Notes under the pieces: generated by a model | Told to the model about the DNA's origin: nothing | Databases searched by the model: none | Seen by the model: the letters and a program-made list of their open reading frames with translations, nothing else | Shown: piece by piece, positions 1 to 7,359 of the stretch | Position numbering within the stretch: the stretch's first letter is position 1 | Layout: every line of letters starts with the position of its first letter | NCBI GenBank assembly: GCA_004558025.1 | Contig: SFEG01000031.1 | Coordinates: forward strand, 1-17,198 | DNA length: 17,198 bases | Direction: 5' to 3' | Origin: Clostridiales bacterium | GTDB lineage: Bacteria; Bacillota; Clostridia; Oscillospirales; Oscillospiraceae | Translations under genes and position numbers: made by a program

Positions 1-723
1 AGTCTGCGTGATAAACTGATAAAAAGACCCTTTGCGGAGTTTTCAAAGGTTTATAAGGATGCCGCTGCGACCGGCTGTCTGCATGTTTTTGAGATACTCA
101 GCGGCGCGTCGTCGTTTTTTGCCCTCCTTACGGATAGAGGGCTGACAGACGGTGCGGAGCAGGAGATGGTCAAAATATCGCCCGATGCCGATGGCCTGCA
201 TGCGGTGAACACGCACGAGGTGCTCGGAAAGACCGCCGTGACGGAGATAAGCCTTCGGCACAATGTGCGGCCGAGCTTCGGCAAAAGAGCGCTGCTCGAG
301 ACGATGGACGCGTATCTTTCCGTGAGCTTTAACGGGCAGGAGGTGAGCCGTGGCGAGGTCAAGGCCGACGACTTCACCGCCTGCTACAGCAAGCTCAACC
401 GCGCTTATACGCGCGCATACCACGCGGAGAAGAAGTTCTTTGCCACGGGCGGCAAGCAGCGCTTTTCAAACCTCCCGTCGCTCGTCAGGCTTACGGTTCT
501 CGCACTCAGCCATGAGGGCATGAGAGGAACGTTCAGCCGCGCTGCAAAGCTTGAAAATATCCTCATCTTCCTGCAGACAGGCGAGGGAAGAGAGGGCTGC
601 ATCGGCTTCCGGAAAGGGATCAACATGAATCAGCAGTATATGCTCAAGGCGGCAATCGGCGCGTTTTCGTTCTGCGCGGCGCCGGCAGCGGGCATTGCTT
701 TGAAAAGGAGAGCAAGAATATGA
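1..723 (+). CDS. Hypothetical protein, 5'-partial
   Basis: The reading frame is open from the first base of the window, so the start lies upstream; 240 codons are visible before TGA at 721-723. I do not recognise the family. It is mostly soluble, with basic patches in the middle and a hydrophobic stretch near the C-terminus (LKAAIGAFSFCAAPAAGIAL) followed by KRRARI. That could be one weak membrane segment with a positive tail, or a buried helix. An internal ATG at 166 exists but has no need to be the start, because the upstream codons read as normal protein. The stop overlaps the next gene's start by 4 bp (ATGA), so the two are almost certainly co-transcribed and translationally coupled. The real-gene call rests on codon use matching the neighbours and on this coupling; the function is unknown. 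Confidence 0.7.
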   Translation, partial: SLRDKLIKRPFAEFSKVYKDAAATGCLHVFEILSGASSFFALLTDRGLTDGAEQEMVKISPDADGLHAVNTHEVLGKTAVTEISLRHNVRPSFGKRALLETMDAYLSVSFNGQEVSRGEVKADDFTACYSKLNRAYTRAYHAEKKFFATGGKQRFSNLPSLVRLTVLALSHEGMRGTFSRAAKLENILIFLQTGEGREGCIGFRKGINMNQQYMLKAAIGAFSFCAAPAAGIALKRRARI

Positions 724-1343
724 ACAGAAACATTGATGTCAGCAGTATGAAGATAGACCTTTATTCCGACAAGTCGGTAAAGGACTTTACCTCCGATGTC
801 GCCGATGCGGACAGCCGCATGTGGCTCAGTAACGTTTCTGCCGAGGTCGCGGCGGAGTCTGCGGCGCTGGCGGTAAAGGCGCTGCGCAAGTCAGGCCTTG
901 AAGATCCGGAGCTTAAAAACGCCGAGCATTTTATCGAGGTGCTGCGCAAGTTTTTCCTCAAGACCATCGACCAGGAGCTCCAGTCGCGCGCCGAGTGGGA
1001 TAAGGAGGTCGCGCAGGGCAAGACACAGGCGTATATCGAGGGCGGCGTGTTTGCCGCATGCTCGGAGATCGACGAGATACTTTATGGCATGATAAAGCTC
1101 ATCGACATGCTCGAGACAGTCGAGGAAAAGCTTAAACCCGAGGCCTGCGCGGATGCCGCGGCGGCGGTCACGATAGGCCGCAGCGCGATGGAGTGCGTCA
1201 AGCTCCAGAGATATCATTACTCGACGCTCATCTCCGGCGACGTGAACTCCATGGCCATGCGCCGCGAGCCGGAGCTTGCAATAGCCGACTGCGCCGGGCG
1301 CTACGATGAGCTGTATAAAAAGCTTCAGGACAAGATAAGATGA
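720..1343 (+). CDS. Hypothetical helical protein, possibly diverged cyclodeaminase/cyclohydrolase fold
   Basis: A 207-residue all-helical, acidic protein. The start is set by AAGGAG at 705-710 with 9 nt to ATG 720, overlapping the previous stop. Its order of features loosely recalls the formiminotransferase-cyclodeaminase C-terminal family (FTCD_C): a start like KSVKDFTSDVA (18-28), a small-residue-rich helix AEVAAESAALAVKAL (41-55), a long central helix, then a segment like EACADAAAAVTIGRSAMECV (141-160), where the family has its conserved sD-(x)-aaalaaaA region. The glycine-rich PGGGS loop expected near residue 30 is absent (ADADSRMWLS instead), so folate chemistry is unlikely even if the fold is shared. 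The family assignment is only a guess from pattern memory. A strong hairpin follows 10 nt after the stop, ending the operon. Confidence 0.65.
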   Translation: MNRNIDVSSMKIDLYSDKSVKDFTSDVADADSRMWLSNVSAEVAAESAALAVKALRKSGLEDPELKNAEHFIEVLRKFFLKTIDQELQSRAEWDKEVAQGKTQAYIEGGVFAACSEIDEILYGMIKLIDMLETVEEKLKPEACADAAAAVTIGRSAMECVKLQRYHYSTLISGDVNSMAMRREPELAIADCAGRYDELYKKLQDKIR

Positions 1344-1353
1344 ATAAAAACAA

Positions 1354-1380
1354 GGGCTCTGCGTTATCTCCGCAGAGCCC
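1354..1380 (+). terminator. Rho-independent terminator after the 1-1343 operon
   Basis: A perfect 10-bp stem GGGCTCTGCG / CGCAGAGCCC with a 7-nt loop begins 10 nt after the stop codon. The following TTGATATATA is only moderately T-rich, so termination may be imperfect. Confidence 0.75.
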
Positions 1381-1403
1381 TTGATATATAAAAATGCCCG
1401 TAA

Positions 1404-1474
1404 ACGCGAAATGACCCTTGACTGCACGGTTTCTTTACACCGTTTTTCATAGCAGTCAAGGGTCATTTCTGCGT
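1404..1474. repeat. Large inverted repeat (18-bp perfect stem plus flanks)
   Basis: GAAATGACCCTTGACTGC at 1408-1425 is exactly complementary to 1452-1469. The stem extends outward by ACGC/GCGT (1404-1407 with 1471-1474) across one bulged base. An inner 5-bp stem ACGGT/ACCGT lies at 1426-1430 and 1439-1443. Read on the minus strand it would close the small transcript unit starting near 1720. It could be a terminator (a T-run, CATTTTTATA, lies about 12 nt beyond on that strand) or a mobile-element relic. Confidence 0.7.
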
Positions 1475-1495
1475 ATTCTTAGTATCTAACATCAT
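1463..1495 (-). CDS. Tiny ORF (10 aa) with good ribosome binding site
   Basis: MMLDTKNTQK is preceded on the minus strand by AAGAGG and six bases, an ideal spacing. Its stop codon lies inside the 18-bp inverted repeat at 1404-1474. It may be a leader-type peptide or the remains of a gene; nothing in the sequence proves translation. Confidence 0.15.
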   Translation of the reverse strand: MMLDTKNTQK

Positions 1496-1566
1496 TGGTT
1501 ACCTCTCTTTCTGCGGAATTGATGCCGCCTGCCAACGGAACGCAAATCAAAACACACTCTGAATAA

Positions 1567-1647
1567 TTACTGAAGATCCTTTAGATCGATTTCCCAAAGC
1601 GGGATACGGCCTGTGTTCTCGTTCTCTTGATATTTTGACTTCGGCAT
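1567..1647 (-). CDS. Small ORF (26 aa) with hairpin-sequestered ribosome binding site
   Basis: The peptide is MPKSKYQENENTGRIPLWEI (residues 1-20) followed by DLKDLQ. It is preceded by GAGGGAG three to six bases upstream, and that Shine-Dalgarno sequence forms one arm of a hairpin (1651-1688). The IPLWE segment faintly resembles the N-terminus of Tn916-type excisionases, which usually continue with a helix-turn-helix; here a stop follows at once, so it may be an excisionase relic or an unrelated small peptide. No family can be assigned with confidence. Confidence 0.25.
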   Translation of the reverse strand: MPKSKYQENENTGRIPLWEIDLKDLQ

Positions 1648-1650
1648 CGT

Positions 1651-1688
1651 CTCCCTCGCCGCCGACTCTCTGTCGGGTTTCGAGGGAG
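1651..1688 (-). promoter_or_regulatory. Leader hairpin hiding the ribosome binding site of the 26-aa ORF, next to a 3-codon ORF
   Basis: The arms CTCCCTCG (1651-1658) and CGAGGGAG (1681-1688) are complementary, with an inner 5-bp stem CCGAC/GTCGG (1662-1666 and 1672-1676). On the minus-strand RNA the promoter-distal arm contains the Shine-Dalgarno sequence of the 26-aa ORF. Directly before the hairpin lies a minimal ORF, ATG TAC AAG TAA (1702-1691), with its own AAAGGGTG six bases upstream. This is the geometry of a translational attenuator; the function is inferred. Confidence 0.4.
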
Positions 1689-1726
1689 CGTTACTTGTAC
1701 ATCGGTATCACCCTTTCTGTGATTTA

Positions 1727-1755
1727 AAGATACCAAATTTGAGCGGGTAATTCAA
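1727..1755 (-). promoter_or_regulatory. Candidate promoter for the minus-strand tiny-ORF unit
   Basis: On the minus strand TTGAAT (1755-1750), a 17-bp spacer and TATCTT (1732-1727) match the sigma-A consensus at 8 of 12 positions. Transcription would begin near 1720, about 18 nt before the three-codon ORF. Confidence 0.45.
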
Positions 1756-1829
1756 GAGCAATAGTGTATGAATTACAGTGTGGTTTATTGTGCAAACATA
1801 CAGAAAATATGAATAAATACGCACAAACG

Positions 1830-1858
1830 TTGACATTTCTCACAAAAAATCATATAAT
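1830..1858 (+). promoter_or_regulatory. Perfect-consensus sigma-A promoter upstream of thiI (P1)
   Basis: TTGACA (1830-1835), 17-bp spacer, TATAAT (1853-1858): all 12 consensus bases at optimal spacing. The start point would be near 1865, only a few bases before a 9-bp GC-rich hairpin. Confidence 0.85.
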
Positions 1859-1871
1859 TAATACGTTGTGT

Positions 1872-1899
1872 GCGTGCCGGAGAAGCTCTTCCGGCACGC
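1872..1899 (+). terminator. Hairpin right after P1: attenuator, terminator or 5'-UTR stem
   Basis: GCGTGCCGG (1872-1880) pairs with CCGGCACGC (1891-1899) across a 10-nt loop. It is followed by TTATTGCGCCTTT, a poor T-tract. Its place within 10 nt of the expected P1 start suggests either a very short terminated RNA or a protective 5' stem on the thiI message. Confidence 0.45.
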
Positions 1900-1902
1900 T
1901 TA

Positions 1903-1931
1903 TTGCGCCTTTGGGCAAATAATGATATAAT
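1903..1931 (+). promoter_or_regulatory. Second, extended -10 promoter for thiI (P2)
   Basis: TTGCGC (1903-1908), 17-bp spacer, then TGATATAAT, an extended -10 with TG at 1923-1924 and TATAAT at 1926-1931. It lies downstream of the 1872-1899 hairpin, so it would drive thiI even if P1 transcripts stop there. Confidence 0.65.
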
Positions 1932-1962
1932 ACCTTGTTAAAAATAATTAGGAGCAGAACAT

Positions 1963-3138
1963 ATGATAAACGACATTATTCTTCTCAAGCAGGGCGAGAT
2001 AGTCCTCAAGGGATTAAACCGCCGCTCGTTCGAGCAGAAGCTCATGAGCAATATAAAGCGCCGCCTTGCCGCGATAGGGAAATTCAAGGCCTACTGCATG
2101 CAGTCGACGGTGTATATAGAGCCCGTGGATGAGACGAGCGACATGGATGCCGCCTTTGAGGCGATGACGAAGGTCTTCGGTCTTGCGTCCGTTAACCGCG
2201 CAGCCGGCTGCGAAAAGGATGCGAAAAAGATCGCTGAGCTTGCCATTGAGTATCTCAAGGACGATATGCTTGCGGCAAAGAGTTTCAAGGCCGAGGCAAA
2301 GCGCAGTGATAAAAGCTTCCCCATGACGAGCATCGAGCTTGCGCAGTTTGTCGGCGGCGAGCTCGCCGAGGCGTACCCCGACTGTGAGGTCGACGTGCAC
2401 GACCCGGAGCTTACGGTGCACATCGAGGTACGCGATCTGGCCGCCTATGTCCACGCGGCGCCCACGCCCGGCGCCGGCGGCATGCCGGTCGGCGCAAACG
2501 GCACGGCGGTGACGCTTTTGTCCGGCGGTATAGACAGCCCCGTGTCGAGCTATATGATAGCAAAGCGCGGCGTGCATCTCATTCCCGTGCACTTTTTCTC
2601 TTTCCCCTATACCTCGGAGCAGGCAAAGCATAAGGTCATTGAGCTTGCCCGGCTTCTGACCGATTACTGCGGCAGAATGACCATCGAGGTCGTTCCGTTT
2701 ACGCACATCCAGGAGGAGATACGCGCAAAATGCGATGAGGATTACTTCACGCTCATCATGCGCCGCTTTATGATGCGCATCGCGCAAAGGATCGCCGACG
2801 CAAACGGTGCTAAGGCCATCGTCACGGGCGAAAACCTCGGTCAGGTGGCGAGCCAGACCATGGAGGCCATGGCCTCCACGCAGGCGGTGACAGACCTGCC
2901 CGTCCTCCAGCCGCTCATCGGCATGGATAAGGAAGAGATCGTCCGCCTCGCGCGCAAGATCGGCACCTTTGAGACGTCAATCCTCCCGTATGAGGATTGC
3001 TGCACGGTCTTTACGCCCAAGCACCCCAAAACAAAGCCCAAGCTGCGTGATGTCGAGCAGATAGAGTCCGCGCTCGATATCGACGCGCTTGTCGAAGAAG
3101 CATATGCCGGTATCGAAAGAATAAAGGTAGGCGAATAA
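1963..3138 (+). CDS. thiI: tRNA 4-thiouridine synthetase / sulfurtransferase ThiI
   Basis: A cytosolic enzyme that adenylates U8 of tRNA and transfers sulfur, taken from a cysteine desulfurase persulfide, to make 4-thiouridine; in some species it also supplies sulfur for thiamin thiazole. The order is an N-terminal ferredoxin-like region, a THUMP domain (about 60-165) and a PP-loop ATPase domain with SGGIDSP at 187-193, GENLGQVASQT at 289-299 and the cysteine motif PYEDCC at 342-347. At 391 residues it matches Bacillus/Clostridia ThiI, which lacks the C-terminal rhodanese domain of the E. coli enzyme, so the CC pair probably carries the persulfide. The start ATG has AGGAG 8 nt upstream. It is followed after 2 nt by cinA. 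The usual neighbouring cysteine desulfurase gene is not in view. Confidence 0.96.
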   Translation: MINDIILLKQGEIVLKGLNRRSFEQKLMSNIKRRLAAIGKFKAYCMQSTVYIEPVDETSDMDAAFEAMTKVFGLASVNRAAGCEKDAKKIAELAIEYLKDDMLAAKSFKAEAKRSDKSFPMTSIELAQFVGGELAEAYPDCEVDVHDPELTVHIEVRDLAAYVHAAPTPGAGGMPVGANGTAVTLLSGGIDSPVSSYMIAKRGVHLIPVHFFSFPYTSEQAKHKVIELARLLTDYCGRMTIEVVPFTHIQEEIRAKCDEDYFTLIMRRFMMRIAQRIADANGAKAIVTGENLGQVASQTMEAMASTQAVTDLPVLQPLIGMDKEEIVRLARKIGTFETSILPYEDCCTVFTPKHPKTKPKLRDVEQIESALDIDALVEEAYAGIERIKVGE

Positions 3139-3140
3139 AC

Positions 3141-4415
3141 TTGAAAAAGGCATATAATGTCGAGATACTCTCCGTCGGAACGGAGATACTCCTCGGCCAC
3201 ACGACGAACACCGACGCAAGGGATATATCCCTCATGCTCTCGGAGATAGGAATAAACGTCAAGTACCACACCGTAGTCGGCGATAACCCGCAGCGCCTTG
3301 CCGACTGCATCGAGATCGCGCGCAAAAGGGCGGATATCATCATATCCACCGGCGGCCTCGGCCCGACCTGCGACGATCTGACAAAGCAGATCCTCGCAAA
3401 GTCCTTCGGGCTCGAGCTTGAGATGCACGAGGACGAGAAGGCATGCCTGTACGATTATCTGACAAACCGCGGCTACAGTAAGGAGATGACCGAGAATAAT
3501 CTCAAGCAGGCCATGCTCCCGGTCGGCTGTACGGTTTTCCACAATGATTGGGGCACGGCTCCCGGCTGCGCGTTCAAGGCCGAGGACGGAACGATAGTCC
3601 TCATGCTGCCCGGCCCTCCGAAGGAGTGCAACGCGATGTTCCGCGCCTGCGCGATGCCGTATCTGCGCTCGCTTTCCGACGAGCAGATAGTCTCGCACGC
3701 AATTCACGTTTTCGGCATGTCCGAAAGTGCGATGGATCAGATATTCCGCGACGAGATGAACGCCATGACGAATCCGACCATGGCGCCCTACGCCAAGGAG
3801 AGCGACTGCCTCCTTCAGGTCACTGCCAAGGCCGAGAGTGCCGAGAAGGCCGAGGAGATGATGAAGCCCGTCATTGAGCATGTTAAGGATGTGCTAGGCG
3901 ATATCATCTTCGGTATAGATATCGACACCGTCGAGGAGAGCGTCATGCAGCTTTTGAAGGAAAAGGGCATGACCTTTGCCGCGGCAGAGAGCTGCACCGG
4001 CGGCGAGCTTGCCAAGCGCTTTACCGATATGCCCGGAGCGAGCGAGTTCTTCCTCGGCGGCGTTACGACCTATACGAATGAGGCGAAGTCAAAGCTTCTC
4101 GGCATAGACCCTGCGCTCATCGAGGAAAAGACTGCCGTGAGCTATGAGGTGGCTAAGGAAATGGCCGAGCGTGTGCGCGAGCTCCTCGGCGCGGACATGG
4201 GCGTCGGCGTGACGGGACTTGCCGGGCCCGACGGCGACGGAGTCCACGAGGTCGGCACCGTCTTCGTGTCCCTCGCGACGAAAGATAGGACATTTGTGCG
4301 CGAGCTGCACGTCGGCGACCGCCGCCCCCGCAGCTATGTCCGCCGCGTATCCGGAAACTATGTTTTCGACATGATGCGCCGCTATCTCCAGGGCCTTGAG
4401 GTCATAAAGGAATAA
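3141..4415 (+). CDS. cinA: CinA family protein, nicotinamide-nucleotide amidase
   Basis: A two-domain cytosolic protein. The N-terminal MoaB/MogA-like (COG1058) domain, about 1-170, has SVGTEILLG (11-19), GGLGPTCDDLTK (71-82) and LPGPPKE (156-162). The C-terminal PncC domain, about 262-422, has AAESCTGGEL (281-290) and GVTGLAGPDG (356-365), the motifs of NMN deamidase, which recycles NMN to nicotinate mononucleotide in NAD metabolism. In transformable bacteria the family is also linked to competence. The start is TTG at 3141: it has AAGGTAGG upstream, lies 2 nt after thiI and places the conserved VEILSVGTE motif where the family has it, with no nearby ATG. The length of 424 aa is normal. The convergent terminator starts 7 nt after the stop. 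Confidence 0.95.
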   Translation: MKKAYNVEILSVGTEILLGHTTNTDARDISLMLSEIGINVKYHTVVGDNPQRLADCIEIARKRADIIISTGGLGPTCDDLTKQILAKSFGLELEMHEDEKACLYDYLTNRGYSKEMTENNLKQAMLPVGCTVFHNDWGTAPGCAFKAEDGTIVLMLPGPPKECNAMFRACAMPYLRSLSDEQIVSHAIHVFGMSESAMDQIFRDEMNAMTNPTMAPYAKESDCLLQVTAKAESAEKAEEMMKPVIEHVKDVLGDIIFGIDIDTVEESVMQLLKEKGMTFAAAESCTGGELAKRFTDMPGASEFFLGGVTTYTNEAKSKLLGIDPALIEEKTAVSYEVAKEMAERVRELLGADMGVGVTGLAGPDGDGVHEVGTVFVSLATKDRTFVRELHVGDRRPRSYVRRVSGNYVFDMMRRYLQGLEVIKE

Positions 4416-4421
4416 AAAACT

Positions 4422-4447
4422 AACCGCCATCCAAACGGATGGCGGTT
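4422..4447. terminator. Bidirectional terminator between cinA and the EamA transporter
   Basis: The 11-bp stem AACCGCCATCC / GGATGGCGGTT has a 4-nt loop. The plus strand continues TATTCTATTTTTT, and the minus strand continues into TTAGTTTTTTATTCC, giving a T-tract on each side for the two convergent genes. Confidence 0.92.
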
Positions 4448-4451
4448 TATT

Positions 4452-5312
4452 CTATTTTTTGAGCTTCAGCTCGCCCAGGCAAGCTCCGCCGAGGATGAGC
4501 ACCGCTCCGAGAAGCTGCACTATACCCAGCTTTTCGCCGAGGAACAGGGCGGAGACTATGAGCGCCGTCAGCGGGTCGGCATAGCTTATGAGCGACGAGG
4601 TCTGCGCAGGGAGCTTTTGCAGGGCGGAAAAGTACATATAGTACGCAAGGCCGGTGTTCACAAAGCCGATGATGAGAACATAGACGATATCATCCGCGCT
4701 CGGTATAACGGGCAGCTTAATGCCGTTTATGAGCAGGTAAAAAACCATCACGATGAAAGATATGAACAGCTCGTACATCGAGCAGTTGAGCCCCGACATA
4801 TGCGTTACGCGCTTTGTCACGATGATGATGAGTGCGTACAGCGCTGCGGCGCCCGCGCCGAGCAGCAGCCCCGTCTGCATGTCAGAGCCCTGCGTTACAT
4901 TTCCGGATATGCACAGCATGCCGGCCGCGACCGCGACTACGGCGACTATTTTATTTGTGGTCAGCTTTTCCTTGAAAATTATCGGGCTGAGGATGAGCGC
5001 AATCATCGGTCCGCAGTAGTAAACGAGCGTCGCTATGCTCACTCCGGCGTACTTGTACGCTCCGAAAAGCAGCACCCAGTTTAAGCCCAGCGCCGCGCCG
5101 CCTATCGTCGCGGGAACGATGTCCCGCTTGAGATCGGAAAACGAAAAGCTGCGCCGCGCAGCGACGACGGCAAACAGAAAAATGAAACCGAGAAAGGTTC
5201 GCATCAGAACTATCTCTGCACTCGAGAGCGATATCTTTGCCACCAAAAGGCCGTTCGTGCCGAATATCACCATTGCGGCGATGAAAAATATGAGGTTTTT
5301 CGAGCGATCCAT
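4452..5312 (-). CDS. EamA/DMT-superfamily membrane transporter
   Basis: Ten predicted hydrophobic segments arranged as two five-helix EamA repeats, typical of the drug/metabolite transporter superfamily (normal length about 290). The first repeat runs from NLIFFIAAMVIFGTNGL; the second begins near GLLLGAGAAALYALIIIVTK. The C-terminus contains the family-typical ISYADPLTALIVSALFLGE. The substrate cannot be read from the sequence; amino acids, purines or other metabolites are exported by relatives. I chose ATG 5312 because GGGGA lies 7 nt before it; an in-frame ATG at 5318 (two residues longer) is only 1-2 nt from that site. It is a single-gene unit with its own promoter at 5342-5370, convergent with cinA and ending in the shared terminator. 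Confidence 0.9.
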   Translation of the reverse strand: MDRSKNLIFFIAAMVIFGTNGLLVAKISLSSAEIVLMRTFLGFIFLFAVVAARRSFSFSDLKRDIVPATIGGAALGLNWVLLFGAYKYAGVSIATLVYYCGPMIALILSPIIFKEKLTTNKIVAVVAVAAGMLCISGNVTQGSDMQTGLLLGAGAAALYALIIIVTKRVTHMSGLNCSMYELFISFIVMVFYLLINGIKLPVIPSADDIVYVLIIGFVNTGLAYYMYFSALQKLPAQTSSLISYADPLTALIVSALFLGEKLGIVQLLGAVLILGGACLGELKLKK

Positions 5313-5341
5313 ACGCATTTCCCCAAAACAAATGATTTTTC

Positions 5342-5370
5342 AGTATATCATCTGAACGAACGCTTGTAAA
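5342..5370 (-). promoter_or_regulatory. Promoter of the EamA transporter gene
   Basis: On the minus strand: TTTACA (5370-5365), 17-bp spacer ending in TGA, TATACT (5347-5342). Nine to ten of 12 consensus bases match, with an extended -10 (TGATATACT). Confidence 0.7.
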
Positions 5371-5374
5371 TAAA

Positions 5375-5399
5375 AAATGCCGGCCTCGGGCCGGCATTT
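5375..5399 (-). terminator. Terminator of the Na/Pi transporter gene
   Basis: AAATGCCGGCC / GGCCGGCATTT, an 11-bp stem with a 3-nt loop, followed on the minus strand by TTTTTTA. It lies 12 nt after the stop codon at 5411 and just upstream of the EamA promoter. Confidence 0.92.
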
Positions 5400-5410
5400 A
5401 AATGTTTAGA

Positions 5411-7171
5411 TCAGAGCGCGAATTTTTTGCTGTATTCCGCGTAATACTCATCAAAGCAGTGCGAGCGCACCTCGATTAGGCTGTTTATATACTCGTGCGT
5501 ATCGAAGCTGTCGGACTCAAGCTCGATAAGCGCGACGGCGATATTCGAGCAGTGGTCGGAGATACGCTCGAGATTCGTGAGAAGATCGTTGAACACGAAG
5601 CCGTGGTTTAAGGTGCATATGCCCTTTTGCAGACGGTCGATGTGGTGCAGCTTCATCTCGTCGCAGAGGTTATCTATAAGCTCCTCAAGAGGCTCGACGC
5701 GGTAGGCGTTTTCAAGGTCGTTATTGCAGAACGCGTCTATCGCGGTATTCATGACCTCGGTGACGGCGGAGATTAGAACGTTTATTTCCCTTGCACCGTC
5801 TGTCGAGAAAACGATGCCTTTTTCGTGCAGCTCCTGCGCACACTCGGCGACGTTGAGCGCGTGGTCGGAGATACGCTCGAAGTCGTTTATCGTGTGCAGA
5901 TATTTGCCGACGGCCTCGTTCTGATCGGGGTTTAATTCGCGGCTCGTGATGTGGATAAGATACGTTCCGAGCTTATCCTCGTATTTATCGACAATATCCT
6001 CGGTGTCGGTGACGTGCTGGAAGCCCTCATCGGAGTAATTGCTTATGAGTGCAAATGCGTCAAACAGGTTCTCGCGCGCCTTTTTTGCCATGGAGTTTAC
6101 GGTAAGGCGGCTCTGCTCGACGGCGAGCGCGGGGTGGTCGAGGAAGCGCTCCTCGAGCCTGTCGAAATCCTCGAGAACGGCGGCGTCCTCGGGCTTATCC
6201 TTGATAATGACCTTGCATATCTTCTCAAGAAGAGAAATAAACGGTGCGAGCATCAGGACGATGACAAAGCGGAAGACGGTGTTCATAAGAGCAAGGCTAA
6301 CCGTCGTCATGGTCATTGACATGAACGAGAAATCGCATATCGCGTTCAGCGTATAGAAAATGATGCTGAACAGGATAACGCCAATGGTGTCTACCATCAG
6401 ATACGACAGCGCCGTGCGCTTACCGTCGGCGCTTGCGCCGAGGGCGGACAGCAGGACGGGAACAGCGGCGCCGATGGCGATGCCCATGGTGATAGGCAGC
6501 GCTATGTCAAAGCGTATCGCGCCTGTAACGGCCAATGCCTGAAGGATACCGACGGCGGCCGAGGCGCTTTGGATAACGCTCGTGAACACAATGCCGAGCG
6601 CTATGCCCAGAAGCGGGTTGGAGAAGGTGGTGAGCATGTCGATAAACGTCTCGCTCGAGCGCAGATCGTACACAGCGCCGCTCATGGCCTTCATGCCGAA
6701 CATCAAAACCGCAAAGCCGAGCAGGATCTCGCCGACATGCATTTTCTCCGGAGCAGAGCAGAACATGCGCAGGATGATGCCGATAACGGCGATGATCGCC
6801 GTCAGCGTGTCGGTGGATAAAAGCTCAAGCCAGCCGGAGGAGCCGCCCCCGATATCCGATAAGCAGATTATCCAGCCGGTGATGCTCGTGCCGATTATCG
6901 CGCCCATGACGACGCCGATGGCCTGATGCACCTTCATCATGCCGGAGTTTACAAAGCCGACGACCATGACGGACGTTGCCGACGACGACTGTATGACGGC
7001 CGTGACGCCGGTGCCGAGCAGAATGCCCTTCAAGGGCGTGCTCGAAAGGCGGAACAGAATAAGCTCGAGCTTGTTGCCCGCGACCTTTTTCAGACTGTCG
7101 CCCATAAGGGCCATGCCGAAAAGGAACAGCGCAACGCCGCCTAAAAGCTCAAGCACATTTGAAATACCCAA
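5411..7171 (-). CDS. Na+/phosphate symporter with C-terminal PhoU domains (NptA/YjbB type)
   Basis: An integral membrane phosphate transporter of the Na/Pi-II family fused to a cytoplasmic PhoU-like module. The membrane half (about 1-320) has two inverted Na_Pi_cotrans repeats marked by QSSSATS (61-67) and QSASAAVG (201-208), with about eight to nine hydrophobic helices. The cytoplasmic half (about 340-580) has two PhoU-type three-helix repeats, each with the family signature: DFERISDHALNVAE (430-443) and NLERISDHCSNIA (533-545). The length of 586 is normal. The start is TTG at 7171, supported by AGGAG 9 nt upstream and by the GISNVLELLGGVALFLFGM opening found in the family. Relatives import, or in some cases export, phosphate; the direction cannot be read from sequence. 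No convincing promoter was found in the 150 nt upstream. Confidence 0.94.
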   Translation of the reverse strand: MGISNVLELLGGVALFLFGMALMGDSLKKVAGNKLELILFRLSSTPLKGILLGTGVTAVIQSSSATSVMVVGFVNSGMMKVHQAIGVVMGAIIGTSITGWIICLSDIGGGSSGWLELLSTDTLTAIIAVIGIILRMFCSAPEKMHVGEILLGFAVLMFGMKAMSGAVYDLRSSETFIDMLTTFSNPLLGIALGIVFTSVIQSASAAVGILQALAVTGAIRFDIALPITMGIAIGAAVPVLLSALGASADGKRTALSYLMVDTIGVILFSIIFYTLNAICDFSFMSMTMTTVSLALMNTVFRFVIVLMLAPFISLLEKICKVIIKDKPEDAAVLEDFDRLEERFLDHPALAVEQSRLTVNSMAKKARENLFDAFALISNYSDEGFQHVTDTEDIVDKYEDKLGTYLIHITSRELNPDQNEAVGKYLHTINDFERISDHALNVAECAQELHEKGIVFSTDGAREINVLISAVTEVMNTAIDAFCNNDLENAYRVEPLEELIDNLCDEMKLHHIDRLQKGICTLNHGFVFNDLLTNLERISDHCSNIAVALIELESDSFDTHEYINSLIEVRSHCFDEYYAEYSKKFAL

Positions 7172-7308
7172 ATCAATGCTCTCCTGTAATCGATATTATC
7201 GCAATATAACTATACCTTATAAGAGCTCTAAAATCCAGTCATTTTTACGATTTGCGTCAATTGTCCAAATCGCGCAAAGCGCGTATGTATGAAATTTGTG
7301 CTATATGC

Positions 7309-7336
7309 TTGCAAATTAAAAGCTATGTGTTATTAT
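7309..7336 (+). promoter_or_regulatory. Candidate promoter of the DUF1232 gene
   Basis: TTGCAA (7309-7314), 16-bp spacer, TATTAT (7331-7336); 9 of 12 consensus bases. The start point falls about 18 nt before the gene's ATG. Confidence 0.45.
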
Positions 7337-7359
7337 TGTAACTGATAGGAGGTAGAATT

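Noticed and set aside
2841..3881. 346-aa minus-strand ORF opposite thiI/cinA
   Set aside because: It lies opposite two clearly identified genes and has the composition of an antisense shadow in GC-rich DNA.
7271..7283. CGCGC-AAA-GCGCG hairpin between the Na/Pi and DUF1232 genes
   Set aside because: Only 5 bp, with no T-tract and no relation to a promoter; likely chance.
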